A stretch of DNA of 64,000 bases from Carnegiea gigantea. Its lineage: Eukaryota; Streptophyta; Magnoliopsida; Caryophyllales; Cactaceae. Shown piece by piece: positions 33,820-44,944 of this stretch; the stretch's first letter is position 1; each line of letters opens with the position of its first letter. A program made the translations under genes and the position numbers. The notes beneath the pieces are model-generated. The model was not told where the DNA came from. It was given only the letters and a program-made list of their open reading frames with translations, and ran no database searches. The DNA lies in the NCBI GenBank assembly GCA_029747015.1, contig JAKOGI010000829.1, positions 250,001 to 314,000 on the forward strand, written 5' to 3'.

Positions 33820-35535
33820 TCCGCATTTGGGCACCGTGGCGGGGGGCTGAGCGGTGGCCGTGGGCTGAGCAGTGGTCGAGCAGTGGTAGGGGTGCACAGA
33901 GGCTGCAGTGGTGACGGCCGGTGAGTGCACGGAGGTTACGTTGGCCGGTGGACAATGAGGGATCGAGTAGTCGGGCGGCGGTTCCAGTAATTAAGTTCTA
34001 AGCCATTTAATTGGATATATGAATTTGTTAATTTTATTGTAGATTAGTTTGTGAATGTCTAATTAAGAGAAATTTATAGATTGCGAGTATAATAATGAAT
34101 GTGGTGTTTGGAAATTTCACTATCTTAGTGACTGTAGACAACGCAAACTACTCCCCTTCATTTTCTTGTCTTTAAAAAAAATACACATGATCACTTAAAA
34201 ACTTACAATATTGATAAGAAATAGACAAAGACAAGAAAATGGAAGCGTAATTCTCGTATTTAATATGAATGAGATTATTGAACTACATTTTTAAAAAGTA
34301 CAGCAAAAAGAAACATATTATTAGAAAATATCTCTGACTTACTGGATATTAATGCATGGTTGTAGTAATTTAATTAGTAACGTTATAGAACAAGTTACCC
34401 TGTAATCGTTCACAGAATGACTTATTATTTTAATTTAGATTCATATATATAATTTTTCAAGGGTATTGTTTGTTATTGTAGCATCTGTATTTTATTATGG
34501 CTATGAATCTTTGTATTTTATTTTGCTCATAACAATACTGACTTTCCTTATTAATGTTTAAGTGTGCCATGCTCGTGATAAATTTGTTAATATTATGTGA
34601 TTGGGACAAGTTAAGCTCGAGAACAATACAATATACACCTACATTTATATTCTTATATTGATAGTCTCACAAAAAATATATATATATGTTCCTATATTGA
34701 TAGAATTGGTCTTTGCTTTTTATGACTATATACGGCAAGGATGGTAACACCGTTTATACTGTATTACTTATGTGACATAAAAAAAAAGCCCATTCAGTAC
34801 TATACTAGTATTAATTTATACTTATCGAGTCATACTATTATACCGCATTGTTACTAATTATTTTTTAAAAAAAAAGTTCATTTGCTTTATTACCAGTAAT
34901 TGGTTGCTACTATAATATGCTGACAATTAGCGAAGTTCTGTTTAGATTAATACAAAGGGCACAACTAAAGCTCTCTAGAGCATAATAATTAAGTTTTGGA
35001 ATGCCCACTAGCACAGGTATAAACAAAAGTGAAAAAATTAGTTCTAATTAAACATCTAAAAAAGTAACCCCTAAATCGTTGTTTCTTTAAAAAAACAGAA
35101 ACATGCATCTTCTTCTCATATACTTGCTTTGTTTGTCACATTGTACAATTATGTGTTGTCAAAATTTGTTTTTGTAAAGATTTTTCTCGAGGCATCTCAA
35201 ATGTTTTTAATGTTAACAACTTAAATATTTACTATGTATATATTGTAGTTAATTAGGAATGACAGTGGTATTTTTGTAGTTGATGTGACCAAGTATGTGA
35301 CTAATCAAATTGAATGGCTTTGGGGGAGACCTTTATGGGGTAAACTAATAAGCAGTGCAGCTTTTGTATTCATGTGGTGAAAAACAAAAAAAAAAACCAG
35401 TTTCAAATGACTAGTGAAGTGCTAATCAATTTACTGTTTCAGTGTTGCATCCGGGTGTATACTCGCATGTACATGAAAGGACTATATATTTTAATTTCTG
35501 ATTCCATCAATTTCATGATTTAGGTATGAGACTAA
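33820..35535. other. CACTA interior without recognised coding
   Basis: A GC-rich segment (33825-33960, repeated GGGCTGAGCAGTGG words) is followed by AT-rich, intron-like DNA with no element ends or protein motifs. Confidence 0.45.
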
Positions 35536-35539
35536 GGCA

Positions 35540-35936
35540 GCACCGTATCATATTAAGCCTAGGAAACCCTAGTACGCATCATACTAAGCCTAGCAACCCT
35601 AAACCCTTAAATTAAAAACAAACAAAACCCCTAACTATAAACCCTACAAATCGGAAACCATGTACCCTACCCTAAACCCTAAACCCTAAGCCCTATAAGC
35701 AATTAACCCTAGAAACCCTGCACCCTAGAAACCGTAAATTTTGAACCCTAAAAACCCTAAACCCTAGAAACCCTAAACCCTAACCCTAACCCTAAACCCT
35801 AAACCCTAGAAACCATAAAACCTAAACCATAGAAACCCTAAACCCTAACACTAAACCCTAACCCTAACCCTAACCCTAAACCCTAAACCCTAAACCTGAA
35901 CCCTAAACCCTAAACCCTGTAAACCCTAAACCGTAA
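35540..35936. repeat. Interstitial telomere-like repeats (CCCTAAA)n
   Basis: About 400 bp of AAACCCTAAACCCTAGAAACC-type units on the plus strand, perfect over short runs and interrupted by CCCTAGAAA and CCCTAACCCTAA variants. This is the Arabidopsis-type plant telomere motif. The more degenerate part is at the left (35540-35720). It lies wholly inside the CACTA element. Confidence 0.92.
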
Positions 35937-35939
35937 AGC

Positions 35940-36188
35940 AATGAGGCTCGCCAAAAAGAGATTCAAGACCTTCACAAACAGGTCAAGGAGAAGGAAGCTA
36001 AATTCCAACAAGAGCTAGCTCAAGAAAAGGCTGCGAAGCAGCGAGGTAAGGAGAAAGTTAAGAGTAAGATCAGTAAGCTCTGGAGGTTTTTCAAGAGTCA
36101 GTAAGCTGGGTCCTCAACAGCACCGCCTCCAGATGATAATGAAGATGAGCCTGATCTATCCCACTTAGATGATTCCTCCGATGATTAG
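35940..36188 (+). pseudogene. C-terminal fragment of a CACTA-encoded protein (Transposase_24-like)
   Basis: One frame reads through a charged coiled-coil-like segment (QKEIQDLHKQVKEKEAKFQQ and onward, with LAQEKAAKQRGKEKV). After one TAA (36102-36104) it continues to an acidic, Pro-rich tail (TAPPPDDNEDEP, LSHLDDSSDD) and a TAG at 36186-36188. Coiled coil plus acidic tail, next to the 3' CACTA repeats, fits the end of the accessory transposition protein of plant En/Spm elements. The family name is inferred from context and texture. Confidence 0.55.
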
Positions 36189-36429
36189 TTACGATGTGTT
36201 TTAGTAGTTGAACAATTTTTGTTATGTTGGTTGATTATACGAGTGGAACCTATGTAGGTACATTTCCAATCCTTCTAATGGGACTGTACGTTAATTTGTG
36301 AATTTTATTATCTACATAATTTCACTTCGTTTGTTTCCTGACGTGCGATGACATTGATTAAAATTGGAAATGCTACATCTGGGAAAACATGTGAGTTCTC
36401 AATATTAGATTTTTAATCGCTTTCGTAGA

Positions 36430-36849
36430 ATTTTTTGACGGGATACACAGCTTCCGTCAAAAATTTTGACGGACTCCGTCAAAGCTGGCCATCAAAAATA
36501 TTGCCTACATCTAACATACCATTCGTGCAACAATTTTTGACGGACAGCTTAACCGGTCAAAAGTTCCGTCGAAATACTGATTTGACGGGAAATGAGTCCG
36601 TCAAAAAATTCGCCGAAATCATACTGACGCGGTGTCAGTCTGTCACGAAGGACTGTCAGAAAAATTTTGACAGAATATCAGTCCGTTGAAAACTATCCAT
36701 CAAAATTTTTGACGGATCAGTCAAAAAAATCATTTTGGCGAAGCTTTTTTTGACTGGCATTCTTTCCGTCAAAATTGCCGTCAAAAATTTCACTTTCCAT
36801 CAAAAACTCAACTTTTTTCCATCAAAAAAAAATCCTCCAGCCTATAGTG
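36430..36849. repeat. CACTA right subterminal repeats and terminus
   Basis: Many TTTGACGG/CCGTCAAAA copies in both orientations end with CCTATAGTG at 36849. ORFs here are chance readings of the repeat. Confidence 0.82.
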
Positions 36850-36872
36850 GTATGGTCATTGTGATAATAAAT

Positions 36873-37052
36873 ATCAAAAAGTTCTTTGAAAAAGCTATCC
36901 CAAACAGAATAAAAGAGTTTTTTAGGTATAAAAAACTGATCTAAAAAGCTAATCAACCAAACAATTCAAATAATTTTTTTGGCGATAGTCAAATAGTTAG
37001 TACCTCCAAAAAGCTCTTTTTGCATCCAAAAACCTATTTATCAAATATGGCC
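36873..37052. mobile_element. MITE family 1 fragment
   Basis: AAAAGCTCTTTTTG, CAAACAATTCAAATA and the end ATTTATCAAATATGGCC match the right part of the 3213-3567 type. The left end is missing, and it begins 20-30 bp after the CACTA end. Confidence 0.5.
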
Positions 37053-37263
37053 TCTATGATATTCAGCTTTTTTGTCAACTACTATAATTAACTTTCACAA
37101 ACACAGTTGGCTTTTCATCTAGTAAACTTAAACCACTGATTTTTTTTTTTTTTTAATTAATGAAACCATTGAGTATAACAAAGTGACTTGCAATAGTAGG
37201 GTACACATTACTGGAAAACTCTCTTCCTTTTTTCTATCTCTGTCTAGGTAGTTGGATTGTAAC

Positions 37264-37900
37264 TAGGGATGGCAACGGGTTAAATTCAGATCGGATGCAT
37301 AGATATTCAAATCCGATCCAATTAATTAACGGATTTGAAAATTCGATCCAAATCCTACTCCATCGAATCGGATGTTAAATTGGATTCAGATCGGTTTCGG
37401 ATCAGATTAAATCCATATGTAATCAAATATAACCCGAATGTACATTTTTATTCAATATTTGCATTTTTTTTTCTAACCTTGTTTTTGCTCACTAGTAAAT
37501 GTAATGTTAAATGCATCTTTAATGTCAAATAACTTTTATATCAAACATTTCAATATGTTATAGTAAAAAAGCGTTGGAAAAAGAAAATGCGAATTCACTT
37601 TAGATGGATAGGGATAGACAGCAATAAAATATTTGAAAGGAAATGAAAGAAAGTACAACTTTGATTGACAAAGAGGGGAGATCGAGAATGAGATCGGAAA
37701 GGAAGAGAAAATTAGTTAACAAAGAAGAATGTATTGCACATAGAGTGCAGATTCTCCTCCAAATCCGATCGGATCGGAGTCGGATTCGGATTATTTTTAT
37801 CAGATTCGAATCCAATTGTTTTTTATTGAATTAGAAACGAATTATTTGACCTCAGATCGAATAGAATTTGCATCAAATTTGAACAATACTGCCATCCCCA
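37264..37900. mobile_element. hAT-type non-autonomous element (637 bp)
   Basis: The ends are inverted: TAGGGATGGCAACGGG at the left, and TGGGGATGGCAGTATTG at the right read in reverse. The flanking 8-mers ATTGTAAC (37256-37263) and GTTGTAGC (37901-37908) agree at six positions. Repeated ATCCGATCCG/GGATTCGGAT words lie inside both ends. ORFs across it are not genes. Confidence 0.82.
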
Positions 37901-38578
37901 GTTGTAGCCAATTTTTTTCTCGGCGTTTCTTGACTCTCGTTCTCTGACATCTCTCTGCCTCCTTTCTTTTCTGTGGCTCTCTCTTTGAAATAAAACGATT
38001 GTCTAAAGAGGATCACAAGCACAATCAACACTTTCTTAAATTTCCTAATTTTGAGTGTTGCTATACTTTGAACACTCGATCATGACCACTGTTGTTTCAA
38101 GAGATATGGGCATCTGTTTCAATGAGTATTGTCAATTATCATTCGTATCAGCCAATTTTTCTGTGGACCAGGAGCATTTGTTCATGCTTCATTTTTTTTT
38201 TAATGGACTTTTAAATAGTAGAAGATTTACCATGCTTCTCCGAGTTATAGTAAATGCCTATCAGCAATCATCAACAACTTCTGCACTGCTTCTAGGGAAA
38301 TTGTCAACACCAATAAGTCGTTCATAATGGTTTCCCCCTTAACACTGTGGAAGAGTAGAAGGAACTTCTCAGAAGGGTGTTTGGCATGAATATTGGGAGC
38401 TCCTTTGGGAAGTACCTTGGTGCTCTAATATTATTGACACATTGCAGAAGACATGCATTTGCTTTCTTAGTAGAAAAAAATTCAATGGAAATGGCAAGGG
38501 TGGAAAACCAAGTTTCTGTTCCCAGTGTTGGAGTAATGGCATCCCAAAAGGGTATTCACTTACTCTCTCTATCTCTTT

Positions 38579-39270
38579 TGTTGTCTCACATGGAACCTTT
38601 GGGAGTGGCTTGAAGAGTTTATATATTCCACTCTTCTTGTACTTGTTGAATAACTTCAAGCCATGTTTTAAGGGGGGTTGAGGGGACTTGGGCTGCCACA
38701 CGCGAACGCGTGCCGCCGCCGCCGCCCGCCCGTCCAGCTTGGGTCTTACACTATATTTTTGGAGAAATTCTCACTGGACTGATTGCGTATGAGCTGTCGT
38801 AATTCTAACGGCTAGTTAACTGAGTCTTTCTCCATCTCTGCCTTAATCACCATGATCCTCTCCCCCTTTACTGCTTCAGTTACATGATTCTCTCCCGTTC
38901 CTGATTATCCGCCCCTTTTTCCTCCTCTAAATTATGGCTATTCAATGGCTCTACTGCTTCATCAGACCATTATATAAAGGGGTCTTCTGCAGCTCTAAAA
39001 CACACACAGAAAACTAATTCTCTCTTCTCCTCTCTACTTCCTGGGCAGACAAGTTGTTATACTCCAAAGTTTTTCCCTCAAGTGCACGAGTGCGAAGCCT
39101 GCTGTGTTAAACCTTGGGAAGCTTCTTTGCCGTAACGATTTGCACCTAAGGCAGGCGAACTAAGCTTTTAGGTCAGTGGTTCATACCATGACACAGGTCA
39201 TCTCATTGTCCTTCCAGCAGCTATTATTCATTTTTCCAACACCCAGCAGGTCGCTTTGTACTCATCAACA
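38579..39270 (+). repeat. Copia-type solo LTR inside the LINE
   Basis: It begins TGTTGTCTCACATGGAA, a start common in plant copia LTRs, and most likely ends CATCAACA at 39270 (TGTTG...CAACA inverted ends). TATATAAA lies at 38971-38978, with a CCG-repeat block at 38711-38733. No primer site follows, so it is a solo LTR. The flanks TCTTT and ATGTG do not match, so the right limit is uncertain by tens of bases. Confidence 0.55.
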
Positions 39271-40488
39271 ATGTGATTGGAGTGCCATGTCAACATACAA
39301 TCTCCCTGTTTCGACTGCCTGGATGCATTCTACAAAACATAAACTCCCTCATTATGAATTTCTTCTAGCAAACTCCCACGGAACATGTGTACATTGATTG
39401 AAGCGGGAGACTTATCAACAGCCCAAAGGAATAGGAGGATTAGGAATATAGGATGTTTTAAGCTCAATGATGAGCTTCCAATGGGACAAGCCTGGCATAT
39501 ACACAATAAAAGTTATCTCTTAATCTCGCAAATATATCAAGGTAGGAATGGTGCCAATTCTTCTATCGATGCTTCCTTTTATGAATGCATAGATAGAAGT
39601 CCTCCTAGGGCAGGTTGGGTCTGGTTAAAGCTACAGGTAAATTTAGAAATGAGCTTTGCTGTCAAATATGTAATAGACAAGTTGTCACGATCCTGGAAGA
39701 TAAGTGGCACTCAAAGAAAAGCCTTCAATTACTTTCCTATGTGAATGGTGAACATTGGTGCAATTGACCAGTTTCTATCCTACAAGACAAGGGATGCACA
39801 GTCTGGGATATAGGTAAGGTGAGAAATATTTTTCATTTGAGTCGTCTATTTCAAATTTATCTCAGATGCTATGCCCATCACTGGAACCGCCGGATCAACT
39901 ATATTGGACCTTAAGTAAGACCGGGCAATAAACTGTTAAATCCAAATATTTTTGGCTTTTAACTTAGAACTAGAGTATTGAGAACATCAAGTTTGCCAAG
40001 ATGCGGAAGATACTATGGGCATTGAAAATCTTTTCAAAATGCAAGATAGTGGTTTAGAAGGTATTGTACAACGCTATTACTATTAGGAAGCAACAGAAGG
40101 ATAAGACCTATTGGGCAAGATTATGCATGCCCGCTATGCTGGATGGATGAGGAGCGAGTGCATCACTTATTTCTTGACTATTGGTTATCCAAAATTCTAT
40201 GGTGGACCTCAACCGTAGGCATCAAGATTGAGGTAAATTTAGGCATTCTTCGAACTCAATGGATCTATGATTAGATACTCCTTTTAGACTCCGGAAATTG
40301 CACTCGTAAATAGGGAGTGGCTAATTTTGTAGACGTTATATGGTGTATCTGGACATGCAAGAATCAAGCCTATTTTCAAGAAACCCGGGTTACACCTTCT
40401 CTAATGATGGAGACAATTGAAACTGCCACTAATTTGTTGCTACATCCTCATCATTTTTTAGAGAGTTAGGAGCTAATACACTAATGAC

Positions 40489-41285
40489 TCGTTTGATTCT
40501 GTGTAGTTGAAAGTGGGGATGCAATTAAAATGGTAATGATGATTCCATTACTTGATTACCATTAAAGGATGTAATTAAGATTGTATTGTAATCATATTTA
40601 CCTCAATTTATGCAAATGCAGTTACTTCACTTGTTCTAAACTATTATGATTACATATCTTTGAATCAAAGTCTACCCAACCATAAACTATTATATTTGGA
40701 AACTTTCTCTCTCTTCTCGTTATTATCTCTCCTCTGCTTCCCATCTCTTAGTACCACACCACAACATTTTTAAAGGTTTTAAGCCCCCTCGCCCCCGTCT
40801 TTCTCCTCTTCATATTAGATAAAGTTTAATCCAAATTATGATTATATTATTGTAATTGTATTTTTATACATTCTAGACATCATCTCTCTCTCCCTCACAT
40901 CATCATCATCATCATCGTCTTCTCTTTCTACTTGCTAAACTTGAACAATATTACATTACTATAATTTAGAGAAAATCGAGTGAAGTAAGTCTCATGTGAA
41001 GTATCATAATCATGCTGATAAGATATTAGATGATAATTATCAATAAAGCTGCAAATAATTAAAATAGGCAAAATAAAAATGAATGAAATTGCAAGTATTT
41101 CATGCCACGTGTAAACTAAAATATTATTCGTAAATAAATTCATCCTATTACAATTGCAAAAACTTTGTAACCAAACAGTATAATAATCATCCTATTATAA
41201 TAATCCCATTCTATTACACTGATAATTACATTACATAGTTGATTTTATTATATAAAGATTATATTACTTTTAACCAAATACCACA
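40489..41285. mobile_element. MITE-like element in the LINE
   Basis: The left begins CTCGTTTGATTCTGTGTAG and the right, reversed, begins GTGGTATTTGGTTAAAAGT. Both are followed by ATTACAT/GTAATGA-rich DNA that is roughly inverted between the ends. LINE reading is found on both sides. The target duplication was not identified, so limits are approximate. Confidence 0.5.
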
Positions 41286-42141
41286 TAAGGAAAGTTAGGA
41301 GGACAATTGAAGATGGCACGGTTATATGGGAAGATCTGGGGGAGCGGCAGCTACAGTTACCATCCAAGTTGGAAGCTCATGGAAGTTGAAATGATTCCGA
41401 GGTGGAGTCGGTATAGCGGCAACGCATAACAATATATTATGACACATCACGAACTGTTATGCTGTTAGTCAGCTTTGGCTGCGGAAAAAGTTAAGTTTGA
41501 AAGTGCGCTCCAACGGGCAACACAAATGGGCTGGAGTCTGGAGAGAACTGGAGATTTGAACAGATTGTTCCACTTTGGCCACAAGTTTGCAAGGCATGGG
41601 AATCACGCCAATTGAAATCTCAATACTGATAGATAATTGCCTTAGCCTTAGAAATTCCTTTGCTTGCTGTATAGTTTTAGAAAGGTTGAAAGGAAAATGT
41701 GAGGGAAGCTCATCTCGGGACCATTCAAGCAAGAAATAGAAATATATAATCTAATTTTGTTTCTGTATTGCCTTGCAGGATTTTTTAAAAAAAAGTTTCT
41801 AGCAAATGTTGGCGGGCCATCAATTACCATAGAATTTTATACTAGTCAATGCCTTTTGTTAACCTATTTTTGTTGTTTGTCTTCAATTTGCTCATGTCTT
41901 CCCTGTAATAGCCGAACACTTTGTTCTCAATTACTTGGATATATTTTGACAAGCCAATATTTTTCTTTGTCCAATGTCATGCTAACCTGAGGAAGTTCAG
42001 CATTTTCTATGGTTAAAAACTTTATATAATGCCTTTTCGATTGACAACTATTATTGTAATGAAACTCTATCACAATTATATAACTATTTCTAATTTCAAG
42101 TCAAGAATAGGTGCTAGATGTACGTATTCCTCTACTACTTA

Positions 42142-42506
42142 GAGCATTCGCAGCAGAGGATGGAAAGCAGGAATGCAGGTCCCCCTATGCATGTGTCGCA
42201 ATATGAGAGGAGAAAGAGAGGAGTCCCACGCAGGGGAGAACGGGCAAACGTTTCTCCCCGCGGGCCAACTTTTGGTATTTTTAAATTTTTTTTGTTTTTT
42301 TTTTGAGTAAGTATATAATTTTTAAATAATTTAAAAAATAAGTTGTATGTTATAAGGTGGGATTCATGACATATATTTTTATTGGATGATTAAAATTGAG
42401 TTTCATAGGTTGGAAAAGTGAAAGAATGCAAGTTCCAGAATTGTAGAACTTTCGTTGATATGGCAGGCCAGAGTTCCACAAACTAGAACTCTGGTTGAGA
42501 ATGCTC
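42142..42506 (+). mobile_element. PIF/Harbinger-like MITE (GAGCATTC family), first of an inverted pair
   Basis: Flanked by TTA at 42139-42141 and 42507-42509. The ends are GAGCATTCGCAGCAGAG and, reversed, GAGCATTCTCAACCAGAG. It has a GC-rich left end and an AT-rich centre. It matches the neighbouring element 42510-42875 in reverse orientation. Confidence 0.78.
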
Positions 42507-42509
42507 TTA

Positions 42510-42875
42510 GAGCGTTCCCAATCATAGTTTCATTTTTTGGAACCCAAGCTAGCCACATCATCAAAAGTTCTAATTTTTTGGAACTTGCATTCCATCACTT
42601 CTCCAACCCATGAAACTCCAATTTGAATAATCTAATAAAAATATTTATCATGAATCCACCTCAAAAACCACAACCCATTTTTCTAATCATTTAAAAATTA
42701 TATATTAGCCCTCAAAAAAAAGGAAAAAATTAAAAAATTAAAAAAATTAAAAGTTGTGGCCCGCGTGGTGGAACTAGGCCACGTTCCACCATGTGTGTCT
42801 ATTTTTTGCTTCTCCTCTCATTTTGAGACAAGTGGCTTGGTGGGGCTGCATTGCCCATGCCTGCTGTGGATGCTC
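42510..42875 (-). mobile_element. PIF/Harbinger-like MITE (GAGCATTC family), second of an inverted pair
   Basis: Flanked by the shared TTA (42507-42509) and by TTA at 42876-42878. Its right end, read in reverse, starts GAGCATCCACAGCAGGCATG and corresponds to the left end of 42142-42506. The copy is therefore head-to-tail inverted relative to its neighbour, at nearly identical length (366 against 365 bp). Confidence 0.78.
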
Positions 42876-42878
42876 TTA

Positions 42879-43422
42879 AACTCTGAATGGTCACTTTATT
42901 GATGCTATGCTCAAATTTATTATCAAAGATAGCCCGATGGAACGTTTGCAAATATTGCCAAAAATATGCAATATTTATTTGTTTTGTGAAACATTAGTGT
43001 TCCAAGTAGTATTCAATGTTTCAATTAAGTTTTTTTTTTTTCTAATTTCGAGAAATGTTTTAATCAAGTCAAAACACCAATAAATCAAATATTATTGTTC
43101 GATCAACTAATGCCTATATAAGCTTGCAATTTAATTAGTATTTAGGGTTTGAGTAATCTTGTTGAGATGTAGTAAGACTAACTTTGGCGGTTTGGCCTTC
43201 CAAAAGTAGTATGTAGATTGATATATATAAAATGTAAACCCCAGTTTCTAGTAACAATCTCAAAAGATTTTATTAATTGAGCTAACTCATACTCACATGG
43301 TTGTTGTACCCATTTGTTTATAACTTTGATCAACTTATATTGTCGTATAATCGTGTTTGTTAGGTTACCTAGTCATTTTGCTACTAAGAGCATATCCGAA
43401 AAATTGCTAAATAGTTAACACC
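42879..43422. other. AT-rich intergenic DNA
   Basis: No gene or element recognised. Confidence 0.4.
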
Positions 43423-43425
43423 TAA

Positions 43426-43826
43426 GGCTCCATTTGGTCCTTAGAAAATTTAGTAGAGAGAAAAGTTAAAGGAAAAAAATGTAAAGGAAAAAAAAGTAAG
43501 GAGAAAATGAGTTTTTCTCTCTTGTTTGGATGGAGGAAAAAATACAAGAATTTGGATGAGAAATTTAAATATTGATAAACTCCTTGAATCATGTTGATGT
43601 CATCTAAGCAATGTAAGGTTAGAAGAGGTTGTGAATTTTTTCCAAACTTTCCTCACAATTTTATGAGAAAAATTTTATCGCTTGTTTCTAACAAATTTTC
43701 CACCTAACTTCCCTTCATATTTTTTTCTTTGTGATTTTCTCTAAACCAAATACAAAAAAAAAAAAAAAAACTTACTTTCCAAAATTTTTTTTTTTCCATC
43801 AAATTTTCGAATGTCCAAACATAGCG
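43426..43826. mobile_element. Tourist-like MITE with TAA duplication
   Basis: TAA at 43423-43425 and 43827-43829. Inverted ends GGCTCCATTTGGTCCTTAGA and, reversed, CGCTATGTTTGGACATTCGA both lead into AAAATTT(A/G). The centre is A- and T-rich with long A and T runs. Non-coding. Confidence 0.75.
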
Positions 43827-43829
43827 TAA

Positions 43830-44773
43830 GTTTAAAGAAATTAGTTTTTTCAAATTATCAAAATTAAGATCTAAAAGTGGTTGCAGATTGTTAAGACTGT
43901 ACATGAAAATTGATAATTTAAAATCCGAAGTTTTAAAAATGTTTGTAATGTTAAACTGCCTATTCAAGAAAGGCTACAATCCGAAGTTAAAACACATGTA
44001 ATGAGATTAATGATCAAAATTGTTGAAAATAATTAAAGACATTAACAAAAAATATAAAGTATCAGAAATGTTATCCAACTATTATATACAAAAATATTAT
44101 TTGGAAATAATTAAAGTACAAACGCAATCCTATGTAAGATATGTCCTAACACATTAATTGAGTTACCACTTAATAGTTTTCGACAAACTTTTATTACATG
44201 ATTAGACGACATGTAATTTTTCACAATTGTCGTTTGAGCATATTTGATATGTGGATCCTACACATAAAATCTAAATCAAATCTTGCGAACAAGTCATTTG
44301 AATAGAGTTTAGATCTGGCCATGTTTTAATAAACAAGATTTTGGTTAAGTTTACGTAAGTTATCGACAATTCGCATTCACTTTATGTTTATTGATAGTTG
44401 GTTTAATAAACTAATTTTGTCAATGAAAGACACATTTCTCAGAAGCATTAAGGTTCTAAAAATTTGAATTTATTTGAACCAAACTTTATCTAATTAACAT
44501 TTTCCTTAAAAGTTATTTTTTCTTATAAAACAGGTTGATAGAATCGAATATTAGCTAATATGAAATGAAATCGAAACGAATGTTATTGACCTGAAGCTAA
44601 AATCGCAACAAATGTCACTGACCGGAATGAGAGCTGCATTAAATTGACGAACCCACACTGAATCAAAAGACGGATTTGCCACGTCCAGACTTGTCAATTG
44701 TCATGAGCCCAGTCAGATAACATAACCCAATCACAGGCGACAGACGCCTCAAAGCCCTGAATAGAAAATATCA
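43830..44773. other. Intergenic DNA and probable promoter region of the gene at 44945
   Basis: AT-rich up to about 44640, then more balanced. No clear TATA box could be picked with confidence. An ATG in frame with the downstream gene occurs at 44774 (see that gene). Confidence 0.4.
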
Positions 44774-44944
44774 ATGCGTTTTGCGCTGGGAATGTCATTG
44801 CTCTGTCCAAAACTTCTGATATTTTCTGCCACTACAAACGCAAAGCAGAGGCAGCTTCACCGCGCTCTCACTCTCCATCTTTCTCTATCTTGTCGTTCTC
44901 TTCTCTCATCACCTCCTCCCTCCTCTTTCTCAAGCTCATCTTCA

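Larger units (their letters stand above)
31267..36849 (+). mobile_element. CACTA (En/Spm-type) element, degenerate
   Basis: The right end CCTATAGTG (36841-36849), read in reverse, starts CACTATAGGCTGG. The left end at about 31267 is a damaged version (AGTAACAGGCTAATT). Flanks GTT and GTA could be a mutated 3-bp duplication. Dense TTTTTGACGG/CCGTCAAAAA repeats lie inside both ends, as expected for CACTA subterminal repeats. The interior holds a CT-rich leader-like segment (31600-31745), a probable solo LTR, a short exon-like frame, telomere-like repeats and a C-terminal coding fragment. No TNP2-type transposase core is visible, so it is non-autonomous. Confidence 0.75.
38125..41990 (+). mobile_element. 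L1-type LINE remnant (RT, zf-RVT, RNase H), interrupted twice
   Basis: In shifting plus frames the order is that of the 3' half of plant L1 ORF2. The RT thumb region comes first (LLRVIVNAYQQSS, then FGMNIGSSFGKYLGAL near 38365-38415), then INSLIMNFF near 39320. QPKGIGGLGI follows near 39417, then GQAWHIHNKSYLLISQIYQG (39489-39545). A zinc-binding region (about 39990-40200) has KVLYNAITIRKQQ. The RNase H end comes last (GITPIEISILIDNCLSLRNSF near 41590-41650). A copia LTR and a MITE break it. The 5' half, including endonuclease and the RT FADD core, is absent or unreadable. The 3' end is near 41990, without a clear poly-A tail. Inactive. Confidence 0.78.

Noticed and set aside
36435..36689. 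84-codon ORF
   Set aside because: Reads through the TTTTTGACGG subterminal repeats of the CACTA element.
39385..39744. 119-codon ORF taken alone as a possible host gene
   Set aside because: Its GQAWHIHNKSYLLISQIYQG segment and neighbours are the 3' part of an L1-type LINE RT region.
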